Below, piece after piece: positions 51,137 through 61,323 of a DNA stretch of 64,000 bases. Within the stretch, counting starts at the first letter, position 1. Every line of letters begins with the position of its first letter. The translations under genes and the position numbers were made by a program. The stretch is taken from contig CAUYUJ010002069.1 in assembly GCA_963575745.1 (NCBI GenBank), forward strand, positions 360,951-424,950. Direction: 5' to 3'. Source of the DNA: Prorocentrum cordatum (Eukaryota > Sar > Dinophyceae > Prorocentrales > Prorocentraceae). The notes under the pieces were generated by a model. It was given only the letters and a program-made list of their open reading frames with translations, was not told the DNA's origin and made no database searches.

Positions 51137-51335
51137 AGGGGAACAAGAAGTGACATAATAACATGAAAACTCGGAGGTCCGCGCGGATTTCTCGGGTCGG
51201 CGCTGGACCCCCTTCCCTGGCGCGCGGAGCGCGCCAGGGGCGGCGCCGGAGGCGCCGCCGGGGGGCCCTAGCGCCGATCCGAGAAATCCGCGCGGACCTC
51301 CGAGTTTTTATGTTTATGTCACTTTTTGTTCCCCT
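51137..51335. mobile_element. 199-bp near-perfect palindromic element
   Basis: Left arm AGGGGAACAAGAAGTGACAT through ACTCGGAGGTCCGCGCGGAT and TTCTCGGGTCGGCGCT (51137-51202). The right arm (about 51270-51335) is its inverse, with four or five substitutions and a short indel. The centre has two further palindromes: CCTGGCGCGCGGAGCGCGCC (with AGG) and GGCGGCGCCGGAGGCGCCGC (with C). The whole element could extrude as a cruciform. A diverged copy is at 13590-13770 and an arm fragment at 11484-11545. Possible short flank GGCAT on both sides is not exact. Confidence 0.85.
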
Positions 51336-52019
51336 AGGCATCGCTCGGACATGTGTATGTTTTGTCTCGGCTTGAGGACCATCTTGGACCATCGAGCAAA
51401 AAAAAAAACACGCACAGAACCGAAAAATGCACGGGAAGTGGGCGTCCGAGCGACGGCAAGTTGTGCTCCGCCCGCTCGGGGGGAGCTTGGGTGGGGGGGC
51501 GGGGGGGGCTGCACCATCCGCGCCCGCGGCGCCGGCGAGGCCCCGCTGCCGGGGGGGGGGGGGGGGCACCCGTGCGAGCTGAGTGGAGCACGGGCTCGGG
51601 TGAGCTGGGCCGAAGGCGCTTCACGGTGCACCCGCAGCTGAGGCCGAAGCCAAAGCTGAAGTGCACAGAAAAACGGAAAGGGTCCACCGTGCAAGTAGTT
51701 CGATTGGTAGTACCGTCAACGCGCCTGGTAAGGACGCGTGCCTTCATCTAGGGTACCCTTGAGTCCTTGCCTCTGCGGCCCGTCCTTCGCCGTTTTCACT
51801 GGCCGCCCCCCGCCCCAAAAATCCAACTTCGGCCTCCAAGGGTCTTGCGTCCTTACCACCCGTCCTTAATAAACGTTTTGACTGTCATTCGTCGAGCGGT
51901 GCTGCAGTCTCTCCTGAGCGCAGACTCCCCCCACAGCATCAGCCAGACAAGTCCAGATTGCACCCGCATGCCTTTCCGGACTCTGGACGCGTTTCGTCCA
52001 CGGTTGAAGACGAAGCCGA
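51336..52019. other. Spacer without recognisable features
   Basis: A runs at ~51398-51407 and G runs at ~51503-51567. No gene supported. Confidence 0.4.
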
Positions 52020-52460
52020 ATCTGAAGATGGGGGTGGGGAGGGAGGGGAACGGTCGACCAGGACGGGATACCATCTTGGGCGGTGGGGCGGGGGAGCCCG
52101 GCGCCTCCCCACCTGGGGGAGGGTGGGGCAGGGGCGCAGGCGAAAGGAGAAAGGAAGGGGATGGATAGTCGAATTGTTTCGCCCGCGCACATCGTCGTCT
52201 GAGGCGTCCGTTTGCGCAGGTGGATACTGGGGGCCTCGTTGTGCTGTCGATGTCGTATATTTGCGCGTCTTTGGTTTGTGCTGGAGGGCCGCAGTGGATG
52301 TGGCGGATTCTCTGGACAGTCGCTCAGGGCCGCCCCCTGAGCGTCGGGGGGGGCGCCATCCCGGCGACTGCAGCGGGGGGAGGTGAGGAAAGGCAGGGAG
52401 GGAGGGAGGGGAACCGACGACCAGGAGGGGATACCACCTTGGAGGTTGAGGCATGAGGCA
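52020..52460. repeat. Direct repeat pair flanking ~280 bp
   Basis: GGGGAGGGAGGGGAACGGTC then GACCAGGACGGGATACCATC then TTGG at ~52035-52078 recurs as GGGAGGGAGGGGAACCGACG, ACCAGGAGGGGATACCACCT, TGG at ~52399-52441. The intervening DNA is unremarkable. Confidence 0.75.
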
Positions 52461-52738
52461 GGCGTTTCGGCTGTGATCCAGAACCACATACCTGACAAGA
52501 AAGGCGGGTATTGGAATCGCGGTTGCTGCTAGTGCTTCTCCCTGCTGCAGCTGGTTATCCCTTCCCTTCGCTCATTCTCCTCCTCGCCCTTCTGTGCCTC
52601 TACGGCCTGGATTCCCTAGGAAGTCCTGGAACTTTGAAAACCGAGGGCCCGATCAATTTCAAAAAACTGTTTCAACAGGATTTGCAACATTGTCTTGAAA
52701 TAGTTGAGACGCCTGAAACTTTGAAAGAGCGTGTTCTA
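52461..52738. other. Spacer; its right part is the left arm of an imperfect inverted pair
   Basis: TGAAACTTTGAAAGAGCGTG with TTCTACCGCTGCTGGCGGAA at 52710-52755 is an imperfect inverse of 53828-53890. No gene supported. Confidence 0.5.
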
Positions 52739-53627
52739 CCGCTGCTGGCGGAAAACCGGGGGGGGTCACTACCGGTTCGAACCCCTCCCCCCCCCCTCCG
52801 GAAAACCGGGGGGGTCACTACCGGTTCCCCCCCCCCCCCCCCCCCGCTCATCATGAAAAGGGGGGGGGGGTCACTACCGGTTCGAACCCCCCCCCCCCCC
52901 CTCGAAAACCGAGTGGGGGTGCGGACAGTGGTGGGGACGGTGTTGGTGGGGACAGTGGTGAGGGGACAGCGGGACAGTGGTGGGGACAGTGGGGGGACAG
53001 TGGGACAGTGGTGGGGACGGTAGTGGTGGGGACAGTGGTGAGGGGATAGCGGGACAGTGGTGGGGACAGTGGGACAGTGGGACAGCGGTGGGGACGGTAG
53101 TGGTGGGGACAGTGGTGGGGACAATGGTGGGAACAGGGGGGGACAGTGGACAGTGGTGGTGACGGTGGTGGTGGGGACAGTGGTGTGGGGACAATGGGAA
53201 CGAGGTGGAAACAGTGGGACAGTGGAGGGTACAATGGTGGTGGGGACAGTGGTGAAGGCGGTGGCGAGGACGGCGGTGGGACAATGGGACAGAGGTACAG
53301 TGGGGACAGTGGTGGGGACAGTGGGGACAGTGGTGGGAACAGTGGGACAGCTCAGTGGGACAGCGGAGGAGTCAGTGGGACAGTGGGGACAGTGGGGATA
53401 GTCGGGCAGTGGTTGGGGCCGTGGAGACAGTGGGGAGAGTGGAACCGTGGTGGGAACAGTTCTGGGGACAGCGGGGACAGTGCGACAGTGGTGGGGCCAC
53501 TGGTGGGGACAGTAGGGGCGGTGGTGGAACCAGTGGGGACAGCGGTGGTGAGGACAGTGGTGCTGGGAACACCAGTGGGGGATGTGATGCGGACGGTGGT
53601 GGGGACCGGGAGTCGTTTGCTGGCGGT
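52739..53627. repeat. GGTCACTACCGGTTC and GGGGACAGTGGT minisatellites with C runs
   Basis: 52755-52905 contains three copies of GGGGGGTCACTACCGGTTC, each followed by C runs of 7-18. 52915-53600 is a GGGGACAGTGGTGGGGACAG minisatellite with units 9-24 bp (GGGACAGTGG variants). Long Gly/Asp/Ser (+) and Pro/His/Thr (-) frames follow from the repeats. Confidence 0.93.
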
Positions 53628-53693
53628 GAGTAGGGGGGGGGGGGGGGGGGGGTTCGGGGTAGTGAGGGGGGGGTTCGGTTTGATCTGTTCCGG

Positions 53694-53733
<40 letters not shown>

Positions 53734-53815
53734 GCGGGGGGGGGGGGGGGGGGGGGGGGGGGGTTCCGGCAGGGGGGGGGATTTTCGGAGGGGGGGGGGG
53801 GGAGACCCCCGGGTT
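53628..53815. repeat. Long poly-G tract
   Basis: Several uninterrupted G runs, the longest of >30 residues (53693-53732 and 53740-53763), with rare interruptions. Homopolymers of this length are prone to sequencing and assembly error, so exact lengths are uncertain. Confidence 0.9.
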
Positions 53816-54070
53816 CCGGAGGAAAAGGTTGGCAATTTTCCACAGTAAAGCGGCGGTGGATCACGCTCTCTCGAAACTTTCAAACTGTCGATCAAACGAT
53901 AACAACACTTAGGAACAATATTGAAACACAGGACTCCACGATAGATGGTGGCCCTGGTAGTTGGAAAGTACATGGCCCAAGAAACTTCAGCCACTTTGAA
54001 ACGTTTGCACGTGTTTTCAATATCAGCACGTTTCAAATAAGAATCAAGTGCAGGTCGGCGCTGATAGGCC
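53816..54070. other. Low-repeat DNA to the right of the poly-G tract
   Basis: 53828-53890 is the right partner of the imperfect inverted pair with 52710-52755. The rest is balanced. Protein-like words occur on both strands (+ RRWITLSRNFQTVDQTITTL; - DSYLKRADIENTCKRFKVAE) and neither is recognised. Confidence 0.35.
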
Positions 54071-54475
54071 CCTCGCGCACTTATCGCAAGCGCTTCTTTT
54101 CCAAAGGTGTGCCCTGGAGGCATTATGTGGTGCTGTTGAACTTTCTTGAGGTCCTACCGATGCTTGTTCAGGGCCATGTGGGAGCGCTCCTGGCGCCCAG
54201 GGCTGCAAGACAATTCGCCTACGTGTCTTCGATGAGTCAAAAGGTGCACCCAGCAGACCTATCGCAAGTGCTGCTTCTCAATAAATAGGTACGCTCTGGA
54301 TACATCCTGTGACATAAATTAGTTATCCGAAGGTCCTACCGATGCCTGTTCAGGGATTTGTGCGAGCGCTCCTGGGGCCCACCAAGGCACCGTAGAGGAC
54401 CCCAACAGGTGCACCCAGCACACCTATCGCAAACGCCGCTTTGTGATAGGTGTGCGCGGTGGTTTCTTGAACCAT
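54071..54475. repeat. ~180-bp tandem repeat, about 2.3 units
   Basis: AGGTCCTACCGATGCTTGTT with CAGGG and GCGAGCGCTCCTGG(C/G)GCCCA occurs at ~54151 and ~54331. CAGCA(G/C)ACCTATCGCAA-GC occurs at ~54251 and ~54416, and diverged as CGCACTTATCGCAAGCGCTT at ~54075. Units carry insertions and deletions. Confidence 0.75.
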
Positions 54476-54719
54476 GGTGAGTTCCTCCGTGATCGTCTAG
54501 GAGGTCTCTTGGAACCCTCTCGGAGCCTTTTGAAGCTCGCCACGGTTCCCCCCTCCCCATGCAAGTTAGCTAACACTCCCACGACTCAGGCCAGGATTTG
54601 GTGTGAATATCGACCGTCGAGGGTCCGTCGGCACTTGCAAGTCTGTGCGCCCACTGGACATACCAACGCAGATGTGACAGCATGTACATATGTCAGCACG
54701 CTTGGAAGGTGCACTATCC
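54476..54719. other. Spacer without recognisable features
   Basis: ~54500-54530 has short CTTGGAACCCTCTCGGAGCC words like the CTTGG minisatellites. No gene supported. Confidence 0.4.
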
Positions 54720-55235
54720 ATACGTGTGTGTGTGTGCATGTTCGTAGTGCGCACACCGCACATCTATACATGTACATGTGCAGGTACATATAAATATACA
54801 TGCACATATACATACACATAAACATATACGTATACACACATACATGCAGAGATACATACATACACGTACATATCAGCAAATCCGTGGATTACCATTTGGA
54901 TGCGTACGTATAAGAGGTTGCGCACACATGTGTGCAGCATACGTGGTACAATATTTACATATAGACAGACGGGCGCGTGTGATACTTAGCTTGTGTGTTC
55001 GTTAGGACGTGTATGCCCATGCATACACGCACAAACATACATGTGTGCATGCGTAAGTGAAAGCACATGCACATACGCGTATCTGCACAGCTGTGCGCAC
55101 ATGCTCACACATACCCCTATTCGCAGACATGATCATGGCACCAGTGCGAGAGCGCATCTGTTCACATATCACATTCAGAAATATGTACATGCACATGGTC
55201 ATACATCCACATCTGAAACCCATTAATACGTACAT
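54720..55235. repeat. TGTG/ACATAC cryptic simple DNA
   Basis: TGTGTG at 54725-54739, then irregular ACATATA, CATACA, TGTGCA and GCACAT words. It is similar in style to 23525-24275 but mainly ACATAC-biased on the + strand. Confidence 0.88.
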
Positions 55236-55565
55236 ACTAGCAGATTGGAGGCACTAGGCCCTAAGAGCTCCAGGAGGGCATCGGCGTCAACGCACGGAGG
55301 CCGCGAAAGAAACCCAGAACCGCGCGCTAGCCCTCGGAGGTCCCAGGAGCCCCCAAGAGGCCAATTTGCCGCGCCATGCGACTCCAGCAAGATGCTCTGT
55401 CGCAAGCAAAAACAATGGATTTGGCCCAGGAGTTGAAGAGTTCAGCGGCCCTAGGCTTCTGGAAGTCATCGCCGCCTGGGTCTCGGACTCCCTGGACATG
55501 CTGGGTGCCGAATGCGGTCTTCAAACGTTGTGTCCTGATAAGTACTGCAGTGCGATTGCTCGCGC
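55236..55565. other. Spacer without recognisable features
   Basis: No repeats beyond short CCAAGAGGCC words near 55352. No gene supported. Confidence 0.4.
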
Positions 55566-55685
55566 TCTCGTTTAAGAAATCCTCCCTTCCCCATCTTTCT
55601 CCTCCTTCTTGCTCCCTCCCCCTCCCACTTCACTACGTTCACCTCCTCCTCCTCCTCGTCCTCCGCCTCCTCACTCAAACAGGAT
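55566..55685. repeat. CTCCTC pyrimidine tract
   Basis: Irregular CTC/CCT triplets on the + strand. Confidence 0.8.
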
Positions 55686-56689
55686 GTGCCGCTGCCGTTT
55701 GGCCCCAGCGCCAGCGCGAACCGCATATTTTCGAGCTTCTCATTGCCACCAAGCTTGCAACTCTAGTTGTCAGCGGCTCTGGGAGCGATCCCAGCTTGCG
55801 ATCCACGGAAGACGTGTAGAGCGCGAAGTGGACGCGCATTGGCATTTTTGTTCGCCCCCCGCATTGATATTACCCTCCGTTCCCTGAACAGCTTGTGCTG
55901 ATGGCAGTTCTGCAACCCCGCGGGTAATTCGCCCTAGGCACCCACAGGTACGATGAGGCCAACGCCAGACCGTGTGAGTCCCTGTTGGAGCCAGGCTACA
56001 AAAGCAACAGCCGTTGTTGGCCAAGTGCAGGTCACAGGCCCACACGGGCGTCACGACGTCAAAGTTTCCGCACAACCGTCCGGCACTTGCCGCGGAATGC
56101 AGTCTCTTGCGTTGGGCCGCATGACGGGGACAGCTCTCGGATTCGGGTTGTGCGCGGCAGTGTTGGCTTACATCTGATACCCCCGTGCAAAATGCAATTG
56201 GTGTTGTTCTACACACCTCCCCCCACCACGCCACCGTTATTTCAACGTTCGATGTGGTGCCGATGTGTTTTTTCGAACTTCGCTGGTCGCCCGATCAACA
56301 TTGAAATTTGGGGCCGGGGTGCTCACCAAACACCAGTTGCTTTTCGCACGGGCACCATGACGGCTGCCCCCAGCATGGAGCAGGCGTTCGCTCCTGTGCA
56401 GGTCTGAGCTCCAAGGCGCCCGCGCAGATCATATCGTGGTGGAGTCTTTCAGAGGAGGATCCCATCTTGGCGCTAGGGGGCAGCATCGTCATCAACATCC
56501 CCTCCGTGATTGCCCTGTTCTGGTTCACGTGCATGCCAGGAGGAGCAGGACAGCAAGGAGCAAGAGGGTGGAGGCCGAGGCGGCATCACCACTCGCCAAC
56601 CACCTGGCTGGTCACCCGAACGCGAGTCCGCTTGTCCGTTCCGCCATTGGGTGCAAACTTGCTCGCGTGGAGCGTAGTCGCTACGAACA
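55686..56689. other. Low-repeat DNA upstream of the gag-like fragment
   Basis: Frames are open on both strands without recognisable domains. In the + frame that includes the gag fragment, ~56430-56545 reads ILALGGSIVINIPSVIALFW, a possible membrane segment, but its link to gag is doubtful. No long terminal repeat was recognised. Confidence 0.35.
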
Positions 56690-57010
56690 TGGACAGCGCC
56701 CAGCAGTTGGCAGCCATCAGTCTGAACTTTGGTGGCGGTGTACCCGAACTCGCGCGTTCCGTGAACTTCGCGGAAATAATTGGAAGAGGCTTGGTAAACG
56801 GCCAACCCGGAGACGCCGTCACCTACCTCATCGCGAACCTCGCGAGTCAGTTCGTGCCCTCTGGTGAAGGGCCACGCACGCAAGCTACACGGCAGCTGTT
56901 CGAGTTTCCGAGGCGGCGCAACGAGACCGCCGACGCGTTTTTCTCGCGGTTCCTCACGTTGCGATTTCGAGCGACGCGCAACGGTGGAGCTGCAATGTCA
57001 CGTGGAGGCC
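56690..57010 (+). pseudogene. Ty1/copia-type gag-like fragment
   Basis: An ATG at 56690 (MDSAQQLAAISLNFGGGVPE) starts ~107 codons of protein-like sequence. It passes through GQPGDAVTYLIANLASQFVP and FEFPRRRNETADAFFSRFLT to about position 57010, after which the frame degenerates and stops at 57049. The pattern of a hydrophobic helix, a conserved Phe-x-Arg-Arg-x-x-Asn-Glu and a following Phe/Leu-x-x-Arg-Phe helix is typical of the capsid part of copia-type gag proteins of dinoflagellate retroelements. It lacks protease, integrase, RT and visible LTRs, so it is a fragment. The same frame is open upstream to 56308, but that part is not gag-like. Confidence 0.6.
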
Positions 57011-58018
57011 ACAATTCGTACAGGACCAAAGGAATGCTTAATAGCCTCTAGCAAGGCCTTTCTACCTGCGCGCCCCCCTTCCGTGCCGCTGCGCGGAATC
57101 CCGGCTCCTCGCGCAAATTTGCGCTCTTCATCAGGATGGCACGCATTGATTTGAACATGTTGTATGGAGAATGAATGCCCAGCGTTCCACGGGCGCGCGT
57201 TTCTTGAATTGTCTTGCCTGATCCGGAGTTTCCTTGACATTTGTTGATATTTATGAGAAGATTCGAATTTCCGAGAAATTTAGCGCGGGAGACGTCAAGC
57301 TGAAAAGAAGCGTGCGCCAACAACAAAGATGCCGCGCAGTATTTTCTGGGCACACCTCACGTCTTGCGCGGCCCATGGGATTGTAGAGTCTCCAGTGCTA
57401 TCGAAGTTTCTGTTAATTTGTTTGCGGAAGGGCACGACATTGCACGACTCGTCTTTGATATATCATGGAATCATGGGACTTCGGGAGTTTAATCAGATTC
57501 CGGATATTTTTGTTTCTAGCAACGCGTGGAGTTTTTGCACGCGTTGCTCGCAGCTTGGCTGGCATTTTGTATGTCCGTTCGTTTGCTTTTCCGGGGGCGC
57601 GCGAAATCTTTCCGCCACCGCGCGGCGAAATCGGCGTTTCGTTCAGGTTCGCCGCTGGTCGTTGCTAGAAGTGGCTAAACACTGCACGCGCCTCCAGCAG
57701 AACCTATGCATTACAGCTGGCTGTTCCTCCGAGCAGTCGGCGCCACGGCCAACCAATTCATGGCGCTGCCCCAGCCTTGTGGCAACATATGCCCCGCCAC
57801 GAGATTGTTTTTTAGGGCGCAGCGATAACTGATCCGGGTGATCGCGCTCGCCCCCCCCCCCCCCCCATAACCTCACCATGTTGATTGGGCAACGTCCGGG
57901 GGGGGGCGCAGGGAACTCGCACGGACCGCTATGTTTTCAACGGCGCGGCGACGTGCGCAACAGCCTATTGGTGTTTGGATGCATGTTGGTGATAGGTTGG
58001 GGCTTGGAATGGCAGGGG
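57011..58018. other. Low-repeat spacer
   Basis: C run at 57851-57866 and G run at 57899-57906. A + frame at 57329-57832 (167 codons) is open but unrecognised. No gene called. Confidence 0.35.
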
Positions 58019-58019
58019 G

Positions 58020-58115
58020 AGACGACCCAAACGACGAGGACGACGACGACGACAACGACGAGCATATAAACGAATTCGACGACGACGACGACGACGACGA
58101 CGACCGACGTCGTCC
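58020..58115. repeat. GAC trinucleotide microsatellite
   Basis: GACGAC and GACGAG triplets with a short AT-rich interruption at ~58062-58075. Confidence 0.92.
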
Positions 58116-58124
58116 ATACGCATC

Positions 58125-58530
58125 AAGAGGTGCACGTGAGCATCGCGTACACAGGCACTGCGTCGTGCACAAGCAGAGAGGCGATTTGGTGCACGCATTT
58201 GGTGCTGCTGCGGCAGGATCTGTTGTGTATGCAGGCGTTGTGGCGCATGCAAACATAAGTGCACACAGGCCGCGCGGTGCACGCGGGCATCGTGATGCAC
58301 CCAGTGACTATGGTGTAGACAGGTTTTGTGGTGCACGCAACTGTGGTTGCAACACCAGTTCTGGTTGACGCAGGCATCCGAGGCATGTTGGTGTGCAGAC
58401 GAGCTGTGGTGCACGGCCATCGCGTGTACCACACCTTGAGGTGTACACAGGCGCTGCGGTGTACGCATCCGCTGTTGTATACACGATCGCTATGGTGCTA
58501 AGGTGTACACAGGCGTTGTGGCCCCCCAAA
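58125..58530. repeat. ~25-bp TGGTGCACGCAGG minisatellite
   Basis: About 15 degenerate units of GTGGTGCACGCAGGCATTGT type (variants GTGTACACAGGCGCTGCGGT, GTGTAGACAGGTTTTGTGGT), period 24-27 bp. Confidence 0.85.
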
Positions 58531-58634
58531 GACGGGACCGTCCCCTTCGCCAGAAAATCAAGACTCACAGTCAACATGCATATTGAGTTTGATACAGTCG
58601 GATCCCCTGCGATTTCGCAGACTTCGGTCCCGCC

Positions 58635-58855
58635 GGGGCCTTGGAAGTGTGGGGAGGCTTTCCTGGGCCGTCTTTGAATCCCCTAACGCCGTCTCGGGGC
58701 TCTCGCGGTTCGTCTTGGGGCCCTCTTGGTCGCGTGGTGGGTGTCTGAGGGCCGTTGTGGGGCCGTCTTGGGCTGTCGAGCGGCTTTATGATGCCGTTAT
58801 GTTATGGGTCCCGCGGAAGGTCTTCTTTGACCGTCTTGGAAGCGTTCTGTACGTT
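58635..58855 (+). repeat. CTTGG-type minisatellite, degenerate
   Basis: CCTTGGAAGTGTGGGG, CTTGGGGCCCTCTTGG and GTCTTGGGCTGTCGAG words in the CTTGG orientation. Confidence 0.7.
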
Positions 58856-58864
58856 GTCGCCTCG

Positions 58865-58975
58865 AGAGCACACAGGGTTGTGGCCCCGAGGGCGCGAACT
58901 TGTCTTATTTTACACGGGTTATGCCCTCGGGATTGCGAGGCGGCTCGCATTTTTCAAAGGGTTGTGGCCTCCAGA
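58865..58975 (-). repeat. Short relative of the 42-bp repeat at 27.5 kb
   Basis: GGGTTGTGGCCCCGAGGGCG, CGAACTTGTCTTATTTTACA, GGGTTATGCCCTCGGGATTG and GGGTTGTGGCCTCC give ~2.5 units. Spacing and order (GGGTT-TGGC-TCGGGG-GCG-AA) match the array at 27545-28040. Confidence 0.5.
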
Positions 58976-59177
58976 GGGGCCCCCCCCTCGCTCCCCCCTC
59001 CCGGGAACTCGGCTTTCCTCCCCCCTCGGCTCCATCCGGCTCCCTGCCCGCCCCAGCTCCATTCGCAGCCATCTCTCCTCCAGTCGGGCCCACGTCCAAG
59101 CCCAGCTCCCTGCAGGCCCATTTGCCGCCGAGCTCGCCTCTCAGGCCAGGCCCCTGGCCGACCGGGCCACAGTCCAG

Positions 59178-59270
59178 CCCTGTTGCTGTTGTTGTTGTTG
59201 TTGTTGTTGTTGCTGTTGTTGTTGTTGGTGTTGGTGTTAGTGTTGGTGTTGTTGTTGTTGTTGTTGGTGG

Positions 59271-59316
<46 letters not shown>

Positions 59317-59320
59317 GAAT
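59178..59320. repeat. TTG trinucleotide microsatellite
   Basis: TTGTTG and TTGGTG triplets on the + strand. Confidence 0.95.
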
Positions 59321-59509
59321 TCTCACTTCTGAAGAAGATTTATTGTTGATCACCCCCCACCAGTGCATATTGTTTTCCTCAATCAAAGAATGCCCATCGA
59401 CGCTCGCACCTTGTTTTTTGACAGGGAAAGTCTTGATGCTCAAACTGGGCCCTTGGCTCCCGTGTTACAACAACAACGGCTCCCGCCTGAGCCTTCCTCA
59501 CAAATTAGC

Positions 59510-59695
59510 CAGGACCCCCGCTCCCGCCCGAGAGTTCCTCGCATTTTACTAAGGGATCGCTTTCCCGGCGCTCTGGAGTCGCGCTCTCGCTGGAGACTTG
59601 CTTGCAATTTACTGAAGATTAGCGCCCTTGCATTGGAATTTCTTGCAATTTGCTCAAGCGTCGCGCTCCCGACACCCAGGCACCCAGGAATCGCG
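59510..59695. repeat. ~60-bp degenerate tandem repeat, about 3 units
   Basis: GCTCCCGCCCGAGAGTTCCT with CGCATTTTACT, CGCTCTCGCTGGAGACTTGC with AATTTACTGAAG, and GGAATTTCTTGCAATTTGCT with CAAG succeed each other at ~60-bp spacing. Confidence 0.6.
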
Positions 59696-59965
59696 CCCGT
59701 TGTGGCCCCATGTGCATGCCCTTCGTGGCCCCGCTGTCGCCGTTTGTGGCCCCCTCACTATCCTACGTGGCCCAGTTGCTACCCTCAGTGGCTCAATCGT
59801 TGCCTTCTGTGGCCCCGCATTATCCCTTCGTGGCCCCCGTTCGTTCGCGCTCTTCGTGGCCCCATACGCATTCCCATCGTGTCCCCGCTGTCGCCTTTCG
59901 TGGCCTACTTCGTGTCCTTCGTGGCCCTGCTGTCGTTCTCTCTCGCTCTCGCTTTGGCTCGTCGC
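59696..59965. repeat. CGTGGCCCC minisatellite, ~22-24 bp
   Basis: About 12 units of CGTGGCCCC followed by variable CTGTCGCC, ACTATCCTA, GTTCGTTC or ATACGCATTC words. Confidence 0.85.
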
Positions 59966-60027
59966 CGTCGTCGTTGACGTCGTCGTTGTGGTCGGTCCCC
60001 TGTCCGTCCCTCTTGGGGTCGGGTCGA

Positions 60028-60095
60028 CGGTCCGCGGCCGCCCCGCCGATCAGCGCTGCCGCTGGCCAGGCCGACGGTCCGCGGCCGCCCCGCCG
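60028..60095. repeat. ~42-bp direct duplication
   Basis: GACGGTCCGCGGCCGCCCCG plus CCG occurs at ~60028 and ~60070, each preceded by GTC or GCC and followed by diverged sequence. Confidence 0.85.
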
Positions 60096-60239
60096 CTTGC
60101 CAGGGCCCGGCCTGCAGGGAAGAAAGGTATACCCCCCAAAAGGGGTACGACCGAAGACGAAGAGCGCGGGTATCGAGGGTTTGGGAAATACGCGTTGTTG
60201 GACATTCGAGCAGATAAGGGCGAGCAGTCTTAAAATGCT

Positions 60240-60525
60240 GTTTGTTGTTGTTGGTGTTGTTATTGTTATTGTTATTGCTGTTGTTGTGTTGTTGTGGTTG
60301 GTGGTGTTGGTGGTGTTGTTGTTGCTGCTGCTGTTGTTGGTGGTGTTGGTGGTGTTGTTGTTGCTGCTGCTGCAGTTGTTGTTGTTGTTGGTGTGGTTGT
60401 TGTTGTTGTTGTTGGTGTTGTTGTTGTTGGTGTTAGTGTTGGTGTTGTTGGTGTTAGTGTTGGTGTTGTTGGTGTTAGTGTTGGTGTTGTTGGTGTTGTT
60501 GTTGTTGTTGAACATTATTAATTCT
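60240..60525. repeat. TTG/TGG trinucleotide microsatellite
   Basis: Imperfect TTG, GTG and CTG triplets. Higher-order repeats are visible, for example TGTTGGTGGTGTTGGTGGTG at ~60293 and ~60336 and GTTGGTGTTAGTGTTGGTGT three times at ~60428-60490. Confidence 0.95.
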
Positions 60526-60549
60526 AAAGAATAATTATTGTTGGGGCCC

Positions 60550-60860
60550 CTGGTGCGCGCCCCCCCCGCCGCGCCTAGGCCGCAGCCACGTTTTCATCAT
60601 TTTCGTGAGGAAGTCTCACGCAAAACGGGTTGGTCCAGATCCGGTTGTTTTGTTGTCCCCCGTTTTCCCTTGCAAAAAATAAGCTAAAGTGGACATTTCT
60701 TGTTCTAACATATCCAAACTTCAAGAATCCCTTGCAAAAATAAGGTAAAGTGGACATTCGCGCGCGCAAGACGAAATCCTTCCAAAACCTTAGTTTTCGT
60801 AGCGATTTCAACATAAAAACATCAAAAACCGAATGGTTTTTCAAAAAAAATTGTCAAAAT
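60550..60860. repeat. AT-richer spacer with ~62-bp direct repeats
   Basis: CCCTTGCAAAAAATAAGCTA with AAGTGGACATT at ~60667 and CCCTTGCAAAAATAAGGTAA with AGTGGACATT at ~60729. The surrounding DNA is AT-richer than average. No gene supported. Confidence 0.75.
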
Positions 60861-60979
60861 TTCATCCCGCGCGCTCTTGCGGATTCGTAGGGAACCCAAC
60901 ACTTTTTAAACATTTCTGTCAAACGGGCTTTTGCGAGCAACTTTTTCGAACTTCTGCAACAACGGTTGCGCACCTGCCA

Positions 60980-61040
60980 GGGCCATCATCCCTGTCAAAT
61001 AATACCATGCGGGACACATTCGTTTTTTCTTCGCGCGCGC
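60980..61040. repeat. Solo copy of the TCCCTGTCAAA unit
   Basis: ATCATCCCTGTCAAATAATA with CCATGC matches the unit boundary of the array at 15180-16335. Only a partial unit is present. A further isolated TTTTTTGACAGGGA lies at ~59412. Confidence 0.45.
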
Positions 61041-61265
61041 ACGCCGTCGTCGTCGGCCGCGGGGCCCTGAATAGTAGCCACGGTCGTCCGCATGCCACGA
61101 AGTGAAGTGTCCGAACGTCATAGGGCGGGAAGCTGGGTGTGGGTGGTGGCGAAGAGTCGTTTGGAAATTTGGTAGAGCTTGAACCGGCCCCCCCACAAAG
61201 TGGGGGTATTGCCCGCCTCCTATGAAAACCCTGGCACTGGTGAGAACGGAGTGTCCCCACGTGCT

Positions 61266-61269
61266 AGTA

Positions 61270-61302
<33 letters not shown>

Positions 61303-61323
61303 GCTGCTGTTGTTGTTGTTTGG
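61266..61323. repeat. TTG trinucleotide microsatellite
   Basis: About 19 TTG/CTG triplets. Confidence 0.95.

Noticed and set aside
52775-52795. tRNA T-arm-like CCGGTTCGAACCCC
   Set aside because: It occurs in a repeat unit beside C homopolymers three times, with no other tRNA arm. The B-box match is incidental.
52672-54288. Long Pro/Thr/His (-) and Gly/Asp/Ser (+) frames resembling collagen or mucin proteins
   Set aside because: They are translations of GGGGACAGTGGT repeats and G/C homopolymers whose length is unreliable. Only the short unique flanks are protein-like.
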